In this document: one piece after another, positions 1 to 6,710 of the stretch | Numbering within the stretch: position 1 is the stretch's first letter | Layout of the letters: every line of letters begins with the position of its first letter | From: Pseudomonadota bacterium | GTDB taxonomy: Bacteria; Myxococcota_A; Polyangia; Polyangiales; Polyangiaceae | DNA: 10,984 nt | NCBI GenBank assembly: GCA_023411445.1 | Contig: JAEYOT010000817.1 | Span: forward strand, 1-10,984 | Reading direction: 5' to 3' | Position numbers and translations under genes: made by a program | Notes under the pieces: generated by a model | The model's database searches: none | Seen by the model: the letters and a program-made list of their open reading frames with translations, nothing else | Told to the model about the DNA's origin: nothing

Positions 1-1177
1 CGTCGCTGGCGGCGCGCGAGCCCACCGTCCAGAGCACAGCGATCAAGACTGGTAGCGCGATCAGCGCCGCGAACAGGGCGCCGAGCGGCACTTGGCGCGA
101 GCCGAGCGCGAGCGGGCGTCGGGCGAGCGTCACCGCTTGCTCCAGCAGCGGCCGAGCGCGCGCCAAGAGCGAGGGCGCCGTCTTGACGGCTGCAGGCTCC
201 CCCACCACCGTCTTGGCGTACGCCACGTGCTGCGAGCTCTTCGGCTGCGCCGCCGACAGCGGCGCGAACGCCACGCTGGTCGGAGCTGGTGAGTAGCCCA
301 GGATGGCGTCGATGCGCTGCACCACCTCCGCGGCGCTGCCCGGGCGATCGTTGGGCGCGCGCTGGAGCAGCGCAAACACCAAGTCGCGCGTGCCCGCCGA
401 CACGGTCTCGGGCAGCTCCGGCGGATCCTCCGTCAGCTTCTTGGTCAGCACGACCACGAACTCTTCGTGGCGGAACGGTGAGCGACCGCTCAGCATCTCG
501 TACAAGATGATGCCTAGCGTGTAGAGGTCCGCGCGATGATCCACGGCTTCCCCCCGCGCCTGCTCGGGCGCCATGTACTCGGGGGTGCCCATCACGGTGT
601 TCAAGCGCGTGAGGGCTTGCTGCGTGGGCGCGCCAGCTTCCTCCAGCTTGACCTTGGCGATGCCGAAATCCAGCACCTTCACGAAATCCTGAGCGCCCTC
701 CTTAGCGACCAGCATCACGTTGTCCGGCTTGAGGGCGCGGTGCACGATGCCGGCGGCGTGCGCGGCAGCCAACGCGTCCGCGATCTGCCGCGCGATCAAG
801 AGCGCGCGCTCTTCGTTCAGGCGGCCGCTGTCGAAGATCAGCTGCGTGAGGCTCTGGCCCTCGATGAACTCGAGCACCAAGTAGAAAGAGCCGTTCTCCA
901 GCTGGCCAAAGTCCGACGCCGTGGCGACGTGCGGGTGCTCGATGCGCCCGGCAGCGACCGCTTCACGCTCGAAGCGCGCGACCCCCTCCTTCACCTGCGT
1001 CATCTCGCGGTGCAGCACCTTCACGGCGCAGGCCTTGCGCATCAGCACGTGCTCGGCGCGGTACACCGAGCCCATGCCGCCGGAGCCGAGCAAGCGCTCG
1101 ATGCGGTAGCGCCCCGCCAGCACGGTGCCGATGAGCGACTCCCCGGCGGCGGCCTCTGCTTCCAGCTCGGCGTTCAC
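1..1177 (-). CDS. Membrane-anchored Hanks-type Ser/Thr protein kinase with HRA catalytic loop (3' end outside window)
   Basis: Reading the minus strand from GTG at 1177 gives 392 in-window residues open to the left edge. In order I see the glycine-rich loop GSGGMGSVY (about 31-39), the ATP-anchoring lysine in CAVKVL (K53), an alpha-C glutamate in FEREA, the catalytic loop HRALKPDN (146-153), the metal-binding VLDFGIAK (D170) and GTPEYMAPEQ. The catalytic aspartate of HRD is alanine (codon 734-736, A148), so phosphotransfer is predicted to be lost or very weak although nucleotide binding looks intact. After the kinase domain comes a linker rich in Ala, Pro and Ser, then one hydrophobic segment (about 367-385, LFAALIALPVLIAVLW), so the missing C-terminus should be extracytoplasmic. 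The start is uncertain. No ATG lies in frame after the TAG at 1292-1294; GTG 1177 and GTG 1276 are the options and neither has a clear Shine-Dalgarno. It is probably the last gene of the 3423-to-1 operon. Confidence 0.93.
   Translation of the reverse strand, partial: MNAELEAEAAAGESLIGTVLAGRYRIERLLGSGGMGSVYRAEHVLMRKACAVKVLHREMTQVKEGVARFEREAVAAGRIEHPHVATASDFGQLENGSFYLVLEFIEGQSLTQLIFDSGRLNEERALLIARQIADALAAAHAAGIVHRALKPDNVMLVAKEGAQDFVKVLDFGIAKVKLEEAGAPTQQALTRLNTVMGTPEYMAPEQARGEAVDHRADLYTLGIILYEMLSGRSPFRHEEFVVVLTKKLTEDPPELPETVSAGTRDLVFALLQRAPNDRPGSAAEVVQRIDAILGYSPAPTSVAFAPLSAAQPKSSQHVAYAKTVVGEPAAVKTAPSLLARARPLLEQAVTLARRPLALGSRQVPLGALFAALIALPVLIAVLWTVGSRAASD
734..736 (-). other. Catalytic-loop HRD-to-HRA substitution in the kinase
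   Basis: The minus-strand codons here read CAC CGC GCC CTC AAG (His-Arg-Ala-Leu-Lys). Active kinases of this family carry GAC (Asp) in place of GCC, so a single A-to-C change separates this from a canonical HRDLKPDN loop. The surrounding motif residues (K and N of KPDN, DFG, APE) are intact, so the frame is not in doubt. Confidence 0.9.
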
Positions 1178-1291
1178 TGCGTCGTCATTGTGGGAAGCTT
1201 CTCTGCGAGAGTCGAGCGTCTCCGTTGGGGCGCCCCCACTTCGAGACGCGCAGCGCGGAGAAGCGCTCGACCGCACAGGTAGGACACACGG

Positions 1292-2377
1292 CTACCTGTC
1301 GCTCGAGCGACCTGGCAGCAGGCGAATCGCGCCACTTTCCCCCGCCCTCACGCCGCGATGGAGCACGATGTTACGACCGGCCGTCTGGCCACGCGTGTAC
1401 GCCTCACCGCCCGTAGAGATGCTGTGCCTGGCCCAGCGCACGTGCGGATGACGGCGACGAAAGTAAGCGCGCGTCTCGGCGTCGCCCACGAACACCAGGC
1501 CTTCGCTCTGCGCGCGCTGCCGCTCGCGCGAAAGCCGCTCGTGAAAGCCGCTGATCACACCAGCCAAGAATTTGCGCCGAGCTTGGTGCGAGCGATCGCC
1601 GCGCTGCTTGCGATCCGCACGGTAGAGCGCGTCCGCCGTGTAGATCAAAAAATCGTAAGCGTAGGCGGCCAGCTCGACATTGTCGCGGCTGCCACACACC
1701 TCCAGCACGCTGCCGCGCTTGCCCTCGGCCACGCGCCACACCGGCACCCAGATCACCTGCACGAAGAAGTGCTCGTCCAATAGCATCGCCAGGCGCCGCT
1801 CGTGCTCCGACACGCGCCCCGTGGGCTTACCCAGGTGGCGGAAGCAGTACACCGCCTCGGCGCCGGAGACAGCCGCCTCGATGTTGTGCTTGAGCATCAG
1901 CCGCTGCGCAGCGCTCATGGCAGCCTGGGCTTCGTGCTCGTTGGGGCTCTCGGCCAGCGCGAGCAGCTTGGCGATGCGCTCCAAGATCGGGCTAGTGGGC
2001 TGCTCGCTGGGCGGGACAGGCGCGCCCGCCGCCCGCGCGTCGATGCCCCGCTCGCGGCACACGCGCACGAACGTGGGGCCGTGCGCGCCCTCGTCGCGGA
2101 CGCTCAGCACCTCATCCACGAACTGGTGCGCCATCTCGTGCTTCAGCACCTCCTCCAGCACACCCCAGCCGTGCTGGAGCAGCAGCGTCCGCGACAGCTC
2201 GATGGTGCGGTGCTGCGGCACCCAACGCCCCAAGCGCTCGGCGCTCTCCGTCAGCTCCAGCGCGGGGGGCCGCAGCTGGAAGCGAAACAGCGAGCCGTTC
2301 ACGTGCTCGTAGGTCTTCTTGATGGCGTGGATCGCGGCGCGCTCCAGCTCCAGGTGTAAGCGCGCCGTCTCGCTCAT
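1292..2377 (-). CDS. SprT-like zinc metalloprotease with DUF2786 segment
   Basis: A 361-residue protein. The N-terminal part carries the zinc-metallopeptidase motif HEMAH (H80, E81, H84) with a downstream histidine in GAHGPTF (H99), the arrangement of SprT-like/Spartan proteases. Residues about 131-166 (ILERIAKLLALAES, NEHEA, AAQRLMLKHNI) match the DUF2786 pattern. The remaining C-terminal half, ending with AYTRGQTAGRNIVL, resembles the DUF7168-type region that often follows it. SprT-like proteins of known function cleave DNA-protein crosslinks or act as zinc peptidases; the substrate here is unknown. The start is ATG 2377, six bases beyond the end of the oxidoreductase gene (5-bp gap), which suggests translational coupling because no Shine-Dalgarno is visible. 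The frame stays open further upstream to 2521, but that would overlap the neighbouring gene and the extra residues are Arg/Ala-rich and low in information. It lacks any secretion signal, so it is cytoplasmic. Confidence 0.85.
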   Translation of the reverse strand: MSETARLHLELERAAIHAIKKTYEHVNGSLFRFQLRPPALELTESAERLGRWVPQHRTIELSRTLLLQHGWGVLEEVLKHEMAHQFVDEVLSVRDEGAHGPTFVRVCRERGIDARAAGAPVPPSEQPTSPILERIAKLLALAESPNEHEAQAAMSAAQRLMLKHNIEAAVSGAEAVYCFRHLGKPTGRVSEHERRLAMLLDEHFFVQVIWVPVWRVAEGKRGSVLEVCGSRDNVELAAYAYDFLIYTADALYRADRKQRGDRSHQARRKFLAGVISGFHERLSRERQRAQSEGLVFVGDAETRAYFRRRHPHVRWARHSISTGGEAYTRGQTAGRNIVLHRGVRAGESGAIRLLPGRSSDR

Positions 2378-2382
2378 GGCCG

Positions 2383-3423
2383 CTACTGTACTACCGGCGA
2401 GAGCCCGGGCCAGCGCTCGGGCGCGCGCCAGAAGCCGTCGTCGCGGCTGCCGTAGTAGCCGAGCAGCGCTCGATCCAGGACGGCCGAGGTGCGGGCGGCG
2501 CTCAGCCCTGTGCTGGGGCACGTGCCCTGGCCGCGCAGGCTGTCCACGATCGTCTGCACCAGCGGCAACTGGATGTGCTTCGGATTTTGTAGCGTGTGCT
2601 GCTGGGGCTCGCCCCCCAGCTCGAGCGTGAGCGGGCCGTCGCCGAAGGTCGCGAGCGTCAAGCTGCCGCGCTCGCCCGTGATGGTGATGCGATCTTCGTA
2701 CGCGGGCTCGATGAACGTCCAGCTGCCGCTACCGAGCGCGCCGGACGTCGTGCGGAAGGTGAGCTCGACCGTATCCTCCACGTTGCCAGCGCCCAAGCTT
2801 GCGCTGCGGCTGGCCCGCCCGTCCACGTCCTCGAGCGGGCCGAACAGGAAGTCGAGCACGTCCAGCGTGTGGCTAGCCAGATCCATGAACAGGCCTCCCC
2901 CCGCGTGCTCGGCCTGAAGCCGCCAGGGCAAGGACGGCGTGCCCCGGTGCCGGCCTTGGCCGTTACTCGCATAGCGCACGTGGATGCGGCTCACCGCGCC
3001 CAGCTGTGAAAGCAGCTCGCGCGCCTTGAGAAAGCGCGGCAGCGCGCGGCGGTAGTAGGCGACGAACAGGGGCTGCTGCGCCGCCTCGAATGCCGCCAGC
3101 AGCCGCAGGCACTCCTGGTGCGTGCGCGCCATCGGCTTCTCCACGTACGCAGGCTTGCCGGCCGCTGCCACCCTCAGCGCCAGCTCCAGGTGACTGCCCG
3201 GCGGCGTCGCGACGTAGACGGCGTCTACCTCGGGGTCGGCAATCAGCTCGTCGGCGTCGTCGTAGAAACGCGGCACGCCGTGGCGCCGCGCGAAGTCCTC
3301 CGCCTTGGCGCGGTCGCGGCGCATGACCGCCCGGAGCTCGCTGCCACGGGCTTGCTGCAGGGCCGGACCGCTCTTCACCTCACAGACGTCGCCACAGCCA
3401 AGGATGCCCCAGCGGATGCTCAT
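2383..3423 (-). CDS. Gfo/Idh/MocA family NAD(P)-dependent oxidoreductase
   Basis: A 346-residue protein of normal length for the family. The N-terminus RWGILGCGDV is the Rossmann dinucleotide-binding turn. YVATPPGSH (about 70-78) and AYVEKPMA (92-99, catalytic-type Lys96 in EKP) are family hallmarks, and GGGLFMDLASHTLD (175-188) supplies the conserved Asp181 and His185 of the substrate pocket. The C-terminal half is the beta-sheet substrate domain. Family members oxidise or reduce sugars, inositols and related polyols; the substrate cannot be told from sequence. It is the first gene of a probable minus-strand operon with the SprT-like protease and the kinase, and it diverges from maeB with 29 bp between start codons. 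No Shine-Dalgarno is evident upstream of ATG 3423. Confidence 0.92.
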   Translation of the reverse strand: MSIRWGILGCGDVCEVKSGPALQQARGSELRAVMRRDRAKAEDFARRHGVPRFYDDADELIADPEVDAVYVATPPGSHLELALRVAAAGKPAYVEKPMARTHQECLRLLAAFEAAQQPLFVAYYRRALPRFLKARELLSQLGAVSRIHVRYASNGQGRHRGTPSLPWRLQAEHAGGGLFMDLASHTLDVLDFLFGPLEDVDGRASRSASLGAGNVEDTVELTFRTTSGALGSGSWTFIEPAYEDRITITGERGSLTLATFGDGPLTLELGGEPQQHTLQNPKHIQLPLVQTIVDSLRGQGTCPSTGLSAARTSAVLDRALLGYYGSRDDGFWRAPERWPGLSPVVQ

Positions 3424-3452
3424 GGCCGAGAAGGTAGGGTAGTCTGGCGCGG
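3424..3452. promoter_or_regulatory. 29-bp divergent intergenic region
   Basis: This is the only DNA between the ATG codons of the oxidoreductase (minus) and maeB (plus). Any promoter for either gene must overlap the 5' coding part of the other, or the transcripts have extremely short leaders. I see no convincing -35/-10 pair. The plus strand has a TAGGGT hexamer that could act as a poor -10. This is a position-based call only. Confidence 0.4.
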
Positions 3453-5768
3453 ATGTCCCGACGCGATGACGCGCTGAAATACCATGCCGACGGCCGCCCC
3501 GGAAAGATCGAGGTCACGTGGACCAAGCCGGTCGCGTCCCAGCTGGATCTATCGCTGGCCTACACGCCCGGCGTCGCCGAGCCGTGCCGGGAAATCGCCG
3601 CCGATCCGGACCGGGTCGATCTATACACGGCGCGCCGCAACCTGGTCGCGGTCGTCACCAACGGCACGGCCGTGCTCGGGCTCGGCAACATCGGGCCCTA
3701 CGCCGCCAAGCCGGTGATGGAGGGCAAGGCGGTGCTGTTCAAGCGCTTCGCCGACATCGACGTCTTCGATCTGGAGCTAGCGGAGACCGATCCGGAGCGC
3801 TTCGTGCAGATCGTGCAGGCGCTGGAGCCCACCTTCGGTGGCATCAACCTGGAAGACGTGCGCGCGCCCGAGTGCTTCGTGATCGAGCGCGCCTTGCGCG
3901 AGCGCATGTCGATCCCAGTGTTTCACGACGACCAGCACGGCACCGCCATCATCACCACCGCCGCGCTGCGTAACGCTGCGGAGCTGGTGGGCAAGCCCTT
4001 GGACTCGCTCAAGGTCACGTGCGTCGGCGCCGGCGCCGCTGCCACCAGCTGCATGCAGATGTGGGTGAGGCTCGGCGTGAAGCGCGAGAACATCACCATG
4101 ACCGACATCGCCGGCGTGCTGCACGTGGAGCGCGACGACATCGACGAGTTCCGCGCGCCATTCGCGCGGCCCAAGAGCGATCCGCGCCGCACACTGGCCG
4201 AGGCGCTGGTGGACGCGGACGTGATGATCGGCCTATCCGCCGGCAACGTCGTCACCCCCGCCATGCTGAGCAGCATGGCCAAAAAGCCGATCATCTTCGC
4301 GCTGGCCAACCCGGATCCGGAGATTCCATACCAGCTGGCGCTGCAAACCAGGCCGGACGCGGTGATCGCCACGGGGCGCTCGGACTACCCGAACCAGGTG
4401 AACAACGTGCTCGGCTTCCCGTACATGTTCCGCGGCGCGCTGGACGTGCGCGCGCGCAGCATCACGGAAGAGATGAAGCTAGCCGCTGCGGAGGCGATCG
4501 CGGCGCTGGCACGCGAAGACGTGCCGGACGACGTGCTGCGCGCCTACGGCCGGCAGCGCATGCGCTACGGCAAGGAGTACATCATCCCCAAGCCGTTCGA
4601 CAGCCGCGTGCTGTACTGGGTTGCGCCGGCGGTCGCCCGCGCCGCCATGGAGTCCGGCGTCGCGCGCGACCGCATCGATCTGGAAGAGTACCGCGAGCGG
4701 CTATATCGCACGATCTCGCCGGCGCGCCGCGTGCTGTTTCGCATCACGGAGTCCGCCAAGGGCGATCCGCGCCGCATCGTGTACCCCGAGGCGGAGAACG
4801 ACAACATCCTGCGCGCGGCGCACCGCGTGCTGGAAGAAGGGCTGGCTCGTCCGGTGCTGCTCGGCGCGCCCCAGCGCATCCGCGAGCACGCGGACAAGCT
4901 CGGCATCGATCTGGAGGGCGCCATCTTGATCGACCCGCGCGAGGCCGACGAGCTCGACGCCTACGTGGAGCGCTACTGGGTCAAGCGCCAGCGCCGCGGC
5001 ATGACGCGGCACCACGCGTTCAAAGAGCTGCGCCGCTCACGCACGGCCTTCGGCCTGATGATGCTGGACTCTGGGCACGCCGACGGCTTGGTCGCCGGCG
5101 TGCGCCAGGATTACCCGGCCACCATCCGGCCCGCGCTGCAGATCATCGGCATGCGAGAGGGCGTGAAGCGCGCCGCCGGCATGTACATGGTCGTGTCCAA
5201 GACGGGCGTGCGCTTCTTGGCCGACACCACCATCAACATCGAGCCAGATGAAGACACGCTGGCTGAAATCGCTATTTTGGCGGCCGACGCGGTGAAAGAC
5301 TTGGGCATCGAGCCGCGCGTGGCCATGCTCAGCTTCTCCAACTTCGGCGACGCGCCGCACCCCACCTCGCGCAAAGTCGCCAACGCGACGGAGAAAGTGA
5401 AGCGCCTCCGCCCGGACCTGATGATCGACGGCGAGATGCAGGCCAACGTGGCGCTGGACGAAGAGGCGCGCGCCCCCTACCCGTTCTGCGCGCTCAAGGG
5501 CCCCGCCAACGTGCTGATCTTCCCGAACTTGGACGCCGGCAACGCCGCCTACAAGCTGCTGGGTGCCACCGGCGGCAACGAGGTCATCGGCCCGATCGTG
5601 CTCGGCATGCGCAAGCAAGTGAATGTGCTGCAGCAGGGAGCGACGGTCGACGCCATCGTGCACATGACGGCGATCACGGTGGCGCGCGCGATACGGCGCG
5701 AAGCGATCGAGCGCGGCGCGGGCAACGTGGAGAGCGCGCCACCGCTCAGCCTGCGCTACCCCTACTGA
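3453..5768 (+). CDS. maeB: NADP-dependent malic enzyme with C-terminal phosphotransacetylase-like domain (MaeB type)
   Basis: The 771-residue length matches hybrid malic enzymes. The enzyme oxidatively decarboxylates malate to pyruvate, linking the TCA cycle to pyruvate/acetyl-CoA and NADPH supply in the cytoplasm. The malic domain covers about 1-425: [10 protein letters not shown] (Y37, catalytic-type Tyr), [12 protein letters not shown] (K92, catalytic-type Lys), [11 protein letters not shown] and [11 protein letters not shown] (metal ligands), the GAGAAA nucleotide-binding loop (192-197), NPDPE (286-290) and [18 protein letters not shown]. Residues about 428-760 are phosphotransacetylase-like ([50 protein letters not shown]). 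In characterised MaeB enzymes this domain mediates allosteric control by acetyl-CoA rather than phosphotransacetylase activity; the same role here is inferred. The start fits family N-termini ([17 protein letters not shown]), though no Shine-Dalgarno is obvious. NADP over NAD preference is taken from the family and not proven by the sequence. Confidence 0.95.
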   Translation: MSRRDDALKYHADGRPGKIEVTWTKPVASQLDLSLAYTPGVAEPCREIAADPDRVDLYTARRNLVAVVTNGTAVLGLGNIGPYAAKPVMEGKAVLFKRFADIDVFDLELAETDPERFVQIVQALEPTFGGINLEDVRAPECFVIERALRERMSIPVFHDDQHGTAIITTAALRNAAELVGKPLDSLKVTCVGAGAAATSCMQMWVRLGVKRENITMTDIAGVLHVERDDIDEFRAPFARPKSDPRRTLAEALVDADVMIGLSAGNVVTPAMLSSMAKKPIIFALANPDPEIPYQLALQTRPDAVIATGRSDYPNQVNNVLGFPYMFRGALDVRARSITEEMKLAAAEAIAALAREDVPDDVLRAYGRQRMRYGKEYIIPKPFDSRVLYWVAPAVARAAMESGVARDRIDLEEYRERLYRTISPARRVLFRITESAKGDPRRIVYPEAENDNILRAAHRVLEEGLARPVLLGAPQRIREHADKLGIDLEGAILIDPREADELDAYVERYWVKRQRRGMTRHHAFKELRRSRTAFGLMMLDSGHADGLVAGVRQDYPATIRPALQIIGMREGVKRAAGMYMVVSKTGVRFLADTTINIEPDEDTLAEIAILAADAVKDLGIEPRVAMLSFSNFGDAPHPTSRKVANATEKVKRLRPDLMIDGEMQANVALDEEARAPYPFCALKGPANVLIFPNLDAGNAAYKLLGATGGNEVIGPIVLGMRKQVNVLQQGATVDAIVHMTAITVARAIRREAIERGAGNVESAPPLSLRYPY

Positions 5769-5774
5769 AGAGCG

Positions 5775-5789
5775 CCCGGCGAGGCCGGG
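5775..5789 (+). terminator. GC-only hairpin just after maeB
   Basis: CCCGGC-GAG-GCCGGG forms a perfect 6-bp stem with a three-base loop, seven bases after the maeB stop codon. No T-run follows, so it is not a textbook intrinsic terminator. It may stabilise the mRNA 3' end or act together with the larger hairpin downstream. Confidence 0.4.
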
Positions 5790-5807
5790 GCAGGCTTGGG
5801 CGGGGTT

Positions 5808-5839
5808 GGCCGCCGCCCGCCGGCGAGCGGACGGCGGCC
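5808..5839 (+). terminator. Probable maeB transcription terminator hairpin
   Basis: GGCCGCCG (5808-5815) pairs perfectly with CGGCGGCC (5832-5839). After one C-A mismatch, CCGC (5817-5820) pairs with GCGG (5827-5830) around a six-base loop, giving 12 pairs in all. It sits between maeB and the S1 gene. Only short T-runs follow (CTTT, then GTTTT about 15-25 bases on), so termination may be weak, Rho-assisted or of the U-less type suspected in GC-rich bacteria. Confidence 0.5.
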
Positions 5840-5931
5840 GCCCCCGCTTTCGCTGGCGTTTTCGCGATGTTAGCTGAGGGCTACGGCGCGTTTGCGAAGC
5901 CGCAGGCCTGGTGGCATCCTCCCGCGCCCCC
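5840..5931 (+). promoter_or_regulatory. Leader region of the S1-domain gene
   Basis: This stretch lies between the terminator-like hairpin and ATG 5932 and should hold the promoter of the S1 gene. I find no strong -35/-10, sigma-54 or Shine-Dalgarno match. The bases before the ATG are C-rich, so translation initiation does not follow the canonical pattern. The call rests on position alone. Confidence 0.3.
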
Positions 5932-6651
5932 ATGTCCAAGGACAGTTTCGCGTCGTTGATGCAAAGTGGCTCGGCCTCCGTTTCGGACCGCGCGCGCAAG
6001 CGCCTGGAGCGAGGCCAGGTCATGGACGTCACCGTGATCCAGGTCTCCAGCGAGTTCGTCTACGTAGACGTAGGCACTCCCGGTGACGGCAAGATCCCGG
6101 TCAGTGAGCTCAGCGACGAGAACGGCAAGCTCCGCGTCAAGCCGGGGGACACCGTGCGCGCCAGCGTGATCGAGCCGCGCACCAACGGCGCCGTGTTGCG
6201 TGCGCTCCAAAGCGCTCAGGGCAAAGACATCCCCAAGCCGGACGAGGTGCTCGAGGGCAAGGTCACGCGCGTCGAGAACTACGGCGTGTTCGTCAGCACC
6301 CCAAAGGGAGACGGCTTGGTCCCGGTGCGCGAGCTAGGCCTAGCGCCGGGGGCTGACCTGCGTAAGGCGTTCCCGGTCGGCAAAGAGCTGACGGTAGTGG
6401 TGATGGACGTGGACGATCGCGGTCGCATCCGCTTCAGCGCGAAGGACGTGACGCGCGTGGAAGAGCAGAAGAACTTCCGCGAGTTCACTGAGGGAGCCGC
6501 CGCGGAAGGCGAAGAGCAGGCGACGCCGGCTGGCGCGGCCAAGCCCAAGCCGCGCCCCGATCGCGGTCCGCGCAATTTCGGTAGCTTGGGCGACGTGTTC
6601 GCTGAGAAGCTGAAGCACGTCACGACGACGCAGCCCAACAAGCGCAAGTAG
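5932..6651 (+). CDS. Small protein with two S1 RNA-binding domains
   Basis: A 239-residue protein. S1 domain 1 spans about 28-82 (GQVMDVTVIQVSSEFVYVDV, then GKIPVSEL and VKPGDTV). Domain 2 spans about 108-173 (EGKVTRVENYGVFVS, DGLVPVRELG, PVGKELTVVVMDVDDRGRIRFSAKDV). The hydrophobic and glycine pattern of the S1 OB-fold is clear in both. The tail (174-239) is charged, predicted to be disordered and ends in basic residues. It is far shorter than ribosomal protein S1, which has four to six domains, so it is probably an accessory RNA-binding or translation-linked factor rather than the ribosomal protein. ATG 5932 was chosen; an in-frame GTG at 5911 would add seven residues and has no better ribosome-binding site. 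It is probably monocistronic, flanked by hairpins upstream and a separate promoter-like element downstream. Confidence 0.88.
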   Translation: MSKDSFASLMQSGSASVSDRARKRLERGQVMDVTVIQVSSEFVYVDVGTPGDGKIPVSELSDENGKLRVKPGDTVRASVIEPRTNGAVLRALQSAQGKDIPKPDEVLEGKVTRVENYGVFVSTPKGDGLVPVRELGLAPGADLRKAFPVGKELTVVVMDVDDRGRIRFSAKDVTRVEEQKNFREFTEGAAAEGEEQATPAGAAKPKPRPDRGPRNFGSLGDVFAEKLKHVTTTQPNKRK

Positions 6652-6681
6652 CGTCGTCGTAGCGGTTGACGCGCGACAGCG

Positions 6682-6697
6682 TGGCACAAGCTCTGCA
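6682..6697 (+). promoter_or_regulatory. Sigma-54-like -24/-12 promoter upstream of lipoprotein gene
   Basis: TGGCACAAGCTCTGCA matches the sigma-54 consensus TGGCACG-N4-TTGCA at TGGCAC and TGCA, with the invariant GG and GC exactly ten bases apart. It lies in the 58-bp gap between the S1 gene and the lipoprotein gene, on the correct strand. The -12 C falls at 6696, so the start of transcription would be near 6708, only about two bases before the ATG at 6710. That would give an essentially leaderless mRNA. A TTGACG hexamer at 6666-6671 is an alternative -35, but no -10 is found at the right distance. Confidence 0.45.
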
Positions 6698-6710
6698 CGC
6701 TTTTCGTGCA
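6694..6710 (+). other. Hairpin abutting the lipoprotein start codon
   Basis: TGCACG-CTTTT-CGTGCA is a perfect 6-bp stem with a five-base loop, and the last paired base is the A of the ATG start codon. It overlaps the -12 element of the sigma-54-like site, so it could be only partly transcribed from that promoter. It could equally be a weak transcriptional barrier after the S1 gene or a protein-binding palindrome. Confidence 0.35.

Noticed and set aside
536..1282. A 248-codon open frame on the plus strand
   Set aside because: It lies opposite the kinase gene, whose motifs are unmistakable. The translation is His/Arg/Leu-rich with no domain, a typical product of GC-rich codon bias.
2378..2521. 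N-terminal extension of the SprT-like protein
   Set aside because: The extension would overlap the end of the oxidoreductase gene and adds only Arg/Ala-rich residues. ATG 2377 gives a family-like N-terminus.
4019..5251. A 410-codon plus-strand open frame inside maeB
   Set aside because: It is in another frame of the malic enzyme gene, is almost entirely Arg/Ala/Gly/His and has no independent signal.
5911..5931. GTG start seven codons upstream for the S1 protein
   Set aside because: No better ribosome-binding site, and the added residues precede the natural MSKDSF start. It cannot be excluded outright.
5037..6032. A 331-codon minus-strand open frame
   Set aside because: It runs antisense to the end of maeB, across the hairpins and into the S1 gene. 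Its composition is that of a shadow frame.
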